Source: Sphaerulina vaccinii
Lineage: Eukaryota; Ascomycota; Dothideomycetes; Mycosphaerellales; Mycosphaerellaceae
DNA length: 64,000 bases
Direction of reading: 5' to 3'
Assembly (NCBI GenBank): GCA_022570795.1
Contig: JAKUDP010000011.1
Span: forward strand, 620,001 to 684,000
Below are positions 56,229-64,000 of the stretch, one piece after another. Below the pieces are notes generated by a model. The model was not told the origin of the DNA. It worked only from the letters and a program-made list of their open reading frames with translations, and ran no database searches. The translations under genes and the position numbers were made by a program. Within the stretch, counting starts at the first letter, position 1, and each line of letters begins with the position of its first letter.

Positions 56229-58050
56229 TCTGGCAATCATCAGAGCAGGGATTCCAGAACGTCTTAGTTTACCCACGATATCTACTCTACGATCTGGAAA
56301 GGTCCAACGAGGATCTATAGACTGGCTCTCTGTTCTTGCAGTGATCCTACACCTGCTAACAGTCTTTCAGTGATAAAAATGGAATGTCTCGCTGGTGACT
56401 GCAAATGAGGAAGACACGAGCTGCCAAAACGCGAGCAAAATAACAGCAAGCCTCGGCGTCATGTAATAGAAGTGACAGTTATGCGGGAAGACGAATATCT
56501 TCGCTGGTTCGAACTGCTATCTGCTCTACGCCAGCATACCATAACAGGGACGACTTACTGCTGTACCACTTGGCCAAGCCTGGTCGTTGAGAACAGGACG
56601 ATATGGAGTGTGTATGTACCTCCAAAGCTCGCGTCAATTTTTGGCGTAAGAGGTGTCGCGGCGCAACAAAAGTTGTACCGTGCTCAGCGAAAGCAAAACA
56701 ATAAGCCTTGGTCGCAGCGTCCAGCTAATAAGAGCCTCGAAGACGAACATCTTCGGAAGCCAGTCTGAAGTGTCTGCTTTGCACAAGCATCTCAATCGGA
56801 GACGACTTACTGGTGTACCACTCGGCCAAGCTTGGTTGTTGAGAATTGGAAATTGCAGGGGGTATACATACCTCCAGCGTCTGCAGGACTTCTGGCCAAA
56901 AAGTCTTCTGTCACAGCAAAGTCACGGTCTAGCTTCCGAGGAGCAAAACAACAGAAAGCCTTAGCGTTACTTTCACGCTGTTTCGTCGTTTCCAAGACTG
57001 TCATCTGGAAACTGCAATCTTGCGTACTGTACACGAGCATCTCAGCTAGAGACGACTTACAAGTCTACCACTTGGCCAAGCTTGGTTGTTGTGGAAGAGA
57101 AGCTGCAGGACATATACGTACCTTCAGCGCCAGCAGCACATCTTGTCCAAAAGTCACAGTTCAGCTTGCAAAGAGCAAAAGAACAGCAAGCGTTGGCCTT
57201 ATGATCTGGGCCCAGTCCTGCTGCAGACAGAAGACAGTTATCTTCCCAAGTTGACAGCATTACCTGATTCACACAGGCATCTCATACCAGAGACGACTTA
57301 CAGCTCTGCCACTCGGCTAAGCTTGATTGTGGGAAGAAGGAGAATGCAGGAAGCATATGTACCTGCACTTGCCTGAGATCCTGCTGGCAAAAGCTCGTAT
57401 GCCTGCTGGGAACAGCAAAACAACAGCAAAGCAGCCTGACGAACACCATAGGCCAAGGACTAATAGGAACTTCTTCAGAGTTCAAAGGTACCTTTTGACG
57501 TGGCACTGGCATGGCATCTCGATAGAGACGACTTACTAGTCTACCACCTGACCAATCTTGATTGTTGTAAGGAAGCGTATTCGAGAGATACACGTACCTG
57601 CAAAAGAAATGGCGATGTGCCTGGATTTGGCATATGTTCTCGTGAAGCAAAAGTTGCGTATTGGCCTACAAAAGGAACACAACAGCAAGCAGTGGACTGA
57701 TGAATTGATTGAAGTCTGAGGAGCATGGAGACAACAAGATAGATTCTTGGTTCGGACCTCAGTTGACACTGCTTGGTGAGCATTTCATGATGAAGACGAC
57801 TTATCGCGCTACCACTCAGCCACGCCTGATTGTTGAGAAGAGGAGAAAACGGAGCTTGTATACATCTCTAAAGTGCAGTCGTAGACCACTCTCTTCGCGA
57901 TCTTAGCGCGTAACTTTCGCTCATCCCTGTCAGTCACTGCATGCAAACAACGACAGCTTAAGCGAGCTCCACTTCACGGACACAACTCAAACACTACACT
58001 GGTACTCAACATCAACATCAACATCTCAGAAAGACCAAAGCAACAGGACC
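56229..58050 (-). repeat. Tandem array of six ~250-bp A-box-containing repeats
   Basis: On the minus strand six units each contain a tRNA-type A box (consensus TGGCCGAGTGG) at plus positions 56566-56576, 56818-56828, 57068-57078, 57309-57319, 57544-57554 and 57812-57822; spacing is 252, 250, 241, 235 and 268 bp. Each A box is followed by a conserved GTAAGTCGTCTC and, in most units, a complementary GAGATGC forming a short hairpin. About 115-120 nt after the A box lies a conserved TGTTGTTTTGCT block with a T4 run (last copies degenerate), a possible Pol III terminator. Unit 1 keeps a B-box-like GTTCGAACC. No protein frame is conserved between units. It may be a tRNA-derived repeat or ncRNA cluster. 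Confidence 0.65.
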
Positions 58051-59621
58051 ATGGAGTCCGCAGCGGCCAAGAAGCGCCGACTACAGCGGCAAGATGAGCG
58101 AGCTGCTGCCAACAGACTTATGGATCGCCAGTCCATCCCACCAGGATACATCTCGCCCGGCAACTCGCCTTTTCTGAAGAAGCTCCCGCGCGAGGTAAGA
58201 AGTCACCAGCGACCGCTGCTCTCCAATCCGAAATTGACCCATACACAGATTCGCGACCGCATTTATGACGAACTTCTCATCATCCGCAGAGATCACGAGG
58301 ACCAGGACAAGTATGACCATATCCAAGATGGCCTCAACAGCGGCAAAGCTCCGCCGTGGCAATGTGAACTAGCACTCGACATGATGGACCAAGACTACAT
58401 GATTCATCCAGGTCTCGCCGAAGTGACCAAAGGCGCCAGGTCTATCAGTGGCAATTTGAGTATCTTGATGGCAAATAAGCAGATCTGGGATGAGGCAACT
58501 GATGTGCTCTTCGGAAAGAACTTGTGGGGAGCTGCCCCTCATTGGGATCGCGTGGGCGCTTTCTGGCGCTGCAGCATCTACTGCGAGGACGTACCGAAGC
58601 ACAGGCCTTGTCAGATCCGGTGAGTGTTGGACATGGCTATGAGATTAGCTGCGCCAGTGGTGCTGACAAGGGACAGACCTGAGACCGCCATCAAGATCAA
58701 GCATCTCTTGATCGCTGTCACTCTGCCACAAAACGCCGTCTCGACTGCAAACATTGTGAAGACAAATCTTACAACCATCGTCGACACCTTTCGCGAATGC
58801 GGCTTCGTCGATGCAGACCGTTTCTATTCAAAGTCATTCAAGATGGGTCACTTCCTGACGCTCAAGGTGCGGTACTACTCGCAGTTTGGCGGTGAAGTGG
58901 AAGCCATACGAGAAGAGCTCGAAGGCCCAATACACCCAGGCCTGTCAGGGAGGCCTCCAGTCATGATCCGGCACTCAATGACTGGTAAATTCCACACCAT
59001 TCGATCCAAACAGTTCGACACAAAGCTCTTCAAGCACATCAAGACCTTGGAGATATTGAAGCAGCATCCTGGCATCGCTGACCACGTTGATATTCGTGGT
59101 GATCTGCCCACGAAGTACATCGAAGAGTTCACGAAGGTTCTCGCAGTGGACGACCAGTTGGCAGGCATCGCGGCGATCAAAGCGAAGAGAGCTAAAGCTG
59201 CTGTTCGTAGCAAGCAGCCAAAGCCCAGTGGTGGTATACAGAGGTTCGCAGCAGATATGTTGGCCAAAGATCCGAACATGGATGCAGGTATGAAGAAGCT
59301 CTATCAGGACTTAATGAAGACTTCGACGAAGTCGCCTGCTGTCTGGGTAAGTTGATACCATTTTATGAGCAGAAAGGATATCTTTACTGACAAATTTGAC
59401 GCTCGCAGTCGCAGATCTGTCCCGAGATGTACGGTGGCTCCATGCGCGGTCCACCAAGTCCTGCCACCCAAGCTGCCCTCCTTCCTGAGCCTGATTCAGC
59501 GACTTATGAGGCTTACAGCATAGGCGATGCACCTCCTCCTTATCCTCCTGAGAGCTGGGGTATCGGCCAGATCAATGGCAAGCCGGTGTTCGGTCCTCGT
59601 CTGCCGCCATCGATGCAATAA
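58051..59621 (+). CDS. F-box-like/LPREIRDRIY-type fungal protein, four exons
   Basis: Exons 58051-58194, 58249-58619, 58677-59346 and 59409-59621 give 465 aa. After a basic N-terminus (AAAKKRRLQRQDERAA) comes SPFLKKLPREIRDRIYDELL, the degenerate F-box-like start seen in many ascomycete proteins, then an irregular helical region (NLSILMANKQIWDEATDVLF) and a proline-rich tail ending in FGPRLPPSMQ. Intron 1 is 54 nt, a multiple of three and without stops, so its retention would insert 18 residues into the motif. The spliced reading is preferred because it restores LPREIRDRIY. Function unknown. Confidence 0.75.
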
Positions 59622-60109
59622 AACAGCGAGTCGATAGACCACGATTGGTTCTTCTCAAGTCATCAACAGCGACTCACGCACGTGGACGCTGTGAAAGAAG
59701 AAAACATGAGAAGATGCTCGAATTGGAAACATAGCTGTCAGCAAGACATATTCAAGACGGGTGTAAGGTCATCCTCCGACGATGCTAGCCTTCCAGAGAG
59801 GGTTGTATGCAAAAGACCACAAGGCGAAGGCTTGGTATGCTCTACAGCACTAGGTATATGACTGTGCTGGCCAGAATGGCAAGGTTGATGAGTGATAACT
59901 CTATGAACCAGTGTACTACTCTCGAGATCTGCTCTCACTTGAACAGTTTATGACGATTCAGCAAAAGAGCTAATGATGCATCAACTTGACTGTCAATCGC
60001 CATGTGCAGGCATAAGCAGGACACTCACCACAATTGGTGCGCCAGATGGTATGATGGGAAGCAAAAGACCAACTGCCTCCGCCTGGCTAATTGCAATTCA
60101 GCACCTTAG

Positions 60110-60210
60110 ACGCCTCAAGACTTTTAACAGTTGATCAATCTTACGTCTCATGTTCGAGCGCCCCATTCGAAGCGACTTACCGACTAGACCATAAAGCCTT
60201 GCACAGCTGT
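60110..60210 (-). ncRNA. Dispersed A-box element, degenerate copy
   Basis: On the minus strand TGGTCTAGTCGG (60180-60191) is followed by TAAGTCGCTTCGAATGGGGCG, matching the layout of the 56.5-57.9 kb repeats. No clear B box. Confidence 0.35.
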
Positions 60211-60311
60211 TGGTGATCCAACTCGCTGGGTTCTGATATCTACCCTCATTCACTGGCTGGACTGACCATAAGTTAGACATGTTTCGCAAAAGAACTCTTG
60301 TCGGTCACGCT

Positions 60312-60470
60312 GGACAAAAGAACAACCGCTTCAAGTGAGCGAGTAGAGAAGATCGAGCCTGGGGAATGTCATCGCGTGATCGAACTTGTAGCCAAGTCCT
60401 ATCTCTCTGATGAGCACCTCGTTCGAGGTGACTTACCAACTTAGCCACAACAATAGTTCTTGCTACTACA
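60312..60470 (-). ncRNA. Dispersed A-box element with B box
   Basis: On the minus strand a perfect A box TGGCTAAGTTGG (60436-60447) is followed by GTAAGTCACCTC, a hairpin ACCTC/GAGGT, and a B-box-like AAGTTCGATCA about 55 nt downstream. A T4 run near 60312-60320 could be the terminator. It is the most complete member of the family and may be Pol III transcribed. It does not fold as a standard tRNA because the central hairpin has a 4-nt loop. Confidence 0.5.
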
Positions 60471-60889
60471 TAGCTCGACTGAACCCTGGTAAACGTCATG
60501 CTAAGTATGGAGCATGGAGAACATCTCGAGAATGTTCAGGCGTGTGTCGTGTCACCTTCCTCTTATTACTTGCTGTGGAAGTTGCTTTGACAGGCCGTAC
60601 TGCTTTAGTCTCACTGCGGCCAGATTACCTTCTCTGCTTGAAATGGCATTGTCGGAGGAATGAGGTTGACCCCTCACGAAGGGAAAGAATGAATGCAACA
60701 ATCTCAGTGCGAAGCTGATACCTGATACTATGTGCTTCCTGTCTATCCCACACTACCAATGCCAGCGTCACCATCATGCTTGTCGTATGCGGCCGTTATG
60801 TTGCAGAGCTCATGCTCTGCCCTGCACTCCCACTCCCACTCGACTCGTGCTTGGAACTGAGCACCTCGCGGACCTAACCCTCATTGTCT

Positions 60890-62390
60890 TCATCTTTTGT
60901 TTGGAAGCTTGGTGTCTTCATCGATCGTATCATTTGTAGCACGGTCTTGGCGTCTGCCCAGTATCGACGTCGTGCCTGCTACTGGTTCGCCAAAGTCGCC
61001 AACGCTCGACTGTCCAGAGGCCGGCGCAAACCCAGCGACTCCTGAAGCGCTGTTGTGCATTGGCAGCTGGAAGGTTGCACCGGCAGTCGACATATCGAAG
61101 TATGCGTCGGTGTTGTCGTATCGCTCTGAACCAGTTGATCCTTCTGCCGACTGCGCGCTTCGAGTGCTGTTCGGGCTCTGCGACTGTCGTCGCTGGTAGA
61201 TGCGTTGCAGGTCGCAGAGCTTGTCAACGAGTTCCTTCTGGACTTCTTCAAGACAGTTGTAGGCGATCTCCCTCGGGAGGAAAGGAGGAAGTGCGGACGC
61301 ATACCAGTCACGGTGGTAGCCAGGCATGACCAGCTTCTCCGCATCGCTGCCCAGCTTTCCTGTCTTGACAATCTGGCGAACAAGGATCCAGCAGGCAGGA
61401 CAACTGCGTTTCGACACTGCCACGACAGGAAACGGTTTGCCAACGAGGGTCAGAAGATATCTGTACACAGCCCAGTTCTCAGAGTTCTGGAGCCATAGAG
61501 TGTCGTCCTTCAAGCCCTTCATGAAGTCGCCATCCTGAGCTGCTGCCCACAATGAAAGCAACAGAGTCTCGCAGTGGAATGTGCCTTGGAAAAGTTCTGA
61601 ATTGAGCATCCTGTCGCTGGCTGTTCGGTCTGTCGAGTTCGTGCGATCAACACCAAACTATTGTTTTTGTTTTGGCCTCCAAGCTTTGCCAAGAATGACA
61701 TCCATAATATCCGCGTTGAGGTACCGGTCTGGGTATTTCTGGATAATGCTTTGGACGCATTTTCTGTAGTTCCAGCGCCCTTGGTTGTTGATTTGACCTC
61801 GCATGACTTCCAGAACCGAGAGTTGTGTTGAAGAAATGCGATCTGACAAGATTTTGTCGGACTGACTCTTATCTTCAACGTTGAAGGCGGTTGTCTGCAC
61901 CATGGAGCTGTCGTGAAGGCAAATCAGCTGGAGCCACTTTCTGGCAGCCCATGCCCATCCACTTCCGTCGGTATGAAGGCCTTCAATATTCCGCAGCTTG
62001 TCTTCCTCTTCGGCAGTCTCCTCGAGGAGATCACCGAAGAGGGTGTCGGTGAGTTCGACCTCCTCTTTTTCAATGAAAGGCAGCTGCCTTCCAGTAGATG
62101 CCGAGGATTCTCCATCGTTCCCAACCGGAATAGGTTGGCCCACGCTCCTTGCATTGACACCGCAGACCTGTCGTATCCAGTCGAGATTGAGGAGAGATTG
62201 CTTAACTTCAGAGGCGCGTTTGAGAGAGCGGATTGTTGTGTGAACTGTGTAGCCGGCTTGAATGGCTTGGAGAATGCAGTGAGAGCCGAGAAAGCCTAGC
62301 ATTGATGTGAGTGTCTAGCACATATCAGAATGCTGCGATATCCTTACCAGTGCCTCCAGTCACGAGAATGGTGTCGCTAAGTGCTGCCAT
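60890..62390 (-). pseudogene. Chimeric gene: dehydrogenase N-terminus fused to OTT_1508-like deaminase, with internal stop
   Basis: Exon 1 (62390-62348) and exon 2 (from 62295, 52-bp intron) encode MAALSDTILVTGGTGFLGSH and CILQAIQAGYTVHTTIRSLK, a textbook NAD(P)-binding start of an extended short-chain reductase, but it stops after ~50 residues. The frame continues as an unrelated fungal protein to a TAG at 61658-61660. Past the TAG the same frame runs on to a TGA at 60890-60892 and carries HCETLLLSLW and SKRSCPACW, the HxE...CxxC zinc motif of OTT_1508-like nucleic-acid/nucleotide deaminases, then MPGYHRDWYASALPPFLP. So a deaminase gene is split by one nonsense codon (KQKQ-stop-FGVD). No GT-AG intron removing the TAG was found. 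With the stop read through, it would be 482 aa. Confidence 0.6.
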
Positions 62391-63377
62391 TGGATGTAGT
62401 AAGTAGCAAAAGTTCTCTCGGGAGATAGTGACCTAAACATCGGCAGAGACCTTCCATACTTACCCAATATATATCACATCGTCACGTAGCGCAACGCGAG
62501 GCGTCAGCGAGCCCATCATGCACAACTCGCTTTCCAGCCGAGCCGGTTGAGCCGTTCATCGTTCAATGGTGAGCTCGACTGCCTATTCCAAGGTCTGAAC
62601 CTGGCATTGTATCGTGTAGAGGCCAATGTGATGTGATAGTGCAACGGGAACGGAGGAGAAGCAAAAGAGAAAGGTCCGAAGTGTGTCTTCATCACGTGCT
62701 GCCAAGGTGAAATGATCCACTTCAGTTGCCTCTTCTCATCTCTTTCACACTGACAACAATTTCATCTCTGATCGTCATCCAAGTAATCGGTCGCACTTCA
62801 TCTGATGTAGAGCAAGCTCGTCGATGTACCTACGCAGCACGAGCAGACTTCGCATGTGCAGAAAGGCCACTTCTTCTCGTCTGCTGATGTGTCTACAGAT
62901 ATTCCGGTTTAGCCGCCCTGGATGTGCCTTCACATCACAAATGGCGCTTCGTTGTCCGGTAGCTGCACCGGTGGACACTGAATCCAAACAGCTTGGTCAT
63001 ATACTCCGTGGCATTGCTTCAAAGATCGAAGCAGAAGCAAAGTGATAGCTTGGCAAGCTCGACGCCACGAAGCCACCACGTGCTCAGTGACATTCACAAG
63101 CACAGCTTACGATTGGTTCAAGAGCTATACCACGGCCTGAGATCGACGAGTGATATAAGGAGCCACCAGAACTGATGTAGGTCTGTGCTATTCTTGTCTG
63201 GACGCGTCAACACTCCCATACCACCACAACCCAATAACGACGACCCTTACGAACGAGATAAGTAACCGCGACAACCCAGTCAAGTCTTGCGGAGACTATA
63301 GCACAAGCAAGGCACCGATTCATACCCTCTTCAGTCAAACCAGACCACGCATACAACGCTTCTACATAAACATCAAG
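62391..63377. other. Divergent intergenic region
   Basis: About 990 bp upstream of two divergent genes. Short frames only. Confidence 0.4.
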
Positions 63378-64000
63378 ATGTACCGCAAGCCCGACGGCAG
63401 CTATGGCGCTTCTTTCTATAATTTCGTCGGTAACTTCTTTCCAACGATAGCGGGCAGATCCGGCGACCCAGGCCATGTTTCTATGCCACAAAAGGACATG
63501 TTCTTCTCTCATCATATCAACCAGCCTGATCCTTGCGCTCTCTGCTTGACATCTCTCTGGGCCTCGGCTATCATAGACCACAAGACTGTTTCCGGAGACG
63601 TCTTCAAAAAGCTCCAGAAGATCGGCGTGGTATCACAGGAAGGCATAGTCGATACCACAAAGATCGATGCCAAGTTCACACACCACTTGGCCAAGATTCC
63701 CGCTTACCAGCAGAAACAAGTCATCGACTTACTTTTCTGGTGGGAAGAAGAATGTGGCCGCTTTAGGAAACTCCAAGGCGAAGAAGCAGAACTTACGGCT
63801 GTGATCAGGGACTATTCGAACGACAGAGATGTGTACAGCCGCATGCTCGATCGAGTCAGCAAAAAGAAGAAGACAGTTCCGAGCCAACGGAATGAAGCTG
63901 TGGAAAGAGACGAAGATGAAGAGATGGTCAGATTCCGATCTGGCATGATAAGCAGGACCACTACATCGAATGCATCCGAAGGCGACCCACCACCATACAG
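63378..64000 (+). CDS. Uncharacterised protein, 3'-partial
   Basis: An open frame starts at ATG 63378 and runs without a stop to the window end (207 codons). It reads MYRKPDGSYGASFYNFVGNF..., with a CALC pair, WASAIIDHKTVSGDVFKKLQ, AYQQKQVIDLLFWWEEECGR and a basic stretch SKKKKTVPSQR, ending in DPPPY. Regular amino-acid composition over 600 bp supports coding. No domain is recognised and the C-terminus is missing. Confidence 0.6.
   Translation, partial: MYRKPDGSYGASFYNFVGNFFPTIAGRSGDPGHVSMPQKDMFFSHHINQPDPCALCLTSLWASAIIDHKTVSGDVFKKLQKIGVVSQEGIVDTTKIDAKFTHHLAKIPAYQQKQVIDLLFWWEEECGRFRKLQGEEAELTAVIRDYSNDRDVYSRMLDRVSKKKKTVPSQRNEAVERDEDEEMVRFRSGMISRTTTSNASEGDPPPY

Larger units (their letters stand above)
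59622..60889. other. Intergenic with two dispersed A-box elements
   Basis: About 1.3 kb without a supported gene. It contains the two tRNA-like elements listed separately. Confidence 0.45.

Noticed and set aside
56229..58050. CRISPR-like array
   Set aside because: The units are ~250 bp with diverged sequence and a eukaryotic context, not short identical repeats with unique spacers.

Overview
The window is nuclear DNA of a filamentous ascomycete. Genes are split by short introns (mostly 50-70 bp, GT...AG, with CTRAC-like branch sites), coding density is about one gene per 2.2 kb, and there are fungal-only families (DUF3984, fungal F-box-like proteins, an OTT_1508-like deaminase) next to conserved eukaryotic genes. 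Longer introns that resemble one another inside a cytochrome P450 gene look like introner-like elements, which are known from Dothideomycetes. A dothideomycete, possibly in the Mycosphaerellales/Capnodiales, is therefore my best guess; the order is inference.

Layout. 0-6 kb: an HEXXH-type putative metalloprotease, a KHDC4-like KH RNA-binding protein, and two uncharacterised minus-strand genes around a 19-bp minisatellite. 6.7-15 kb: CCZ1 (Rab7 GEF subunit) with an antisense F-box-family relic in its 3' flank, a SET-domain protein and a P450 with four related introns. 15.1-19.7 kb: a tRNA-Cys, an adjacent odd tRNA-like element and about 4 kb of gene-poor sequence holding decayed C2H2 zinc-finger-like reading frames. 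19.7-24.7 kb: mevalonate diphosphate decarboxylase (ERG19), a cytochrome c1 heme lyase (CYT2-like), a cysteine-rich single-pass membrane protein and an F-box-like protein. 25.4-32.8 kb: a 2-oxoglutarate/Fe(II) oxygenase divergent from an NCS1 nucleobase permease, then the HECT ubiquitin ligase RSP5/hulA. 33.8-42.7 kb: a second F-box-family gene, a C2H2 transcription factor and the YVH1 phosphatase. 42.7-46.4 kb: gene-poor, with a 162-bp tandem duplication. 46.4-56.2 kb: a SIW14-like phosphatase, RHO1, two uncharacterised proteins and a DUF3984 protein. 56.4-57.9 kb: a tandem array of six ~250-bp units, each with a Pol III A-box-like motif on the minus strand, a conserved hairpin and a T-tract; two more dispersed copies lie near 60.2 and 60.4 kb. 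58-64 kb: an F-box-like gene, a chimeric dehydrogenase-fragment/deaminase gene broken by one in-frame stop, and the 5' part of an uncharacterised gene running off the end.

Most genes act independently: ergosterol precursor supply (ERG19), mitochondrial respiration (CYT2), vacuolar fusion (CCZ1), cell-wall signalling (RHO1), ubiquitin-dependent endocytosis (RSP5) and ribosome maturation (YVH1). The only pair whose arrangement suggests a joint job is the oxygenase/permease pair. No biosynthetic gene cluster, CRISPR array or intact transposon was recognised. The most unusual content is the A-box repeat array, the related introns of the P450, and several genes caught in decay or rearrangement. 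All exon borders were read by eye from splice consensus and reading frame; none is backed by transcripts.
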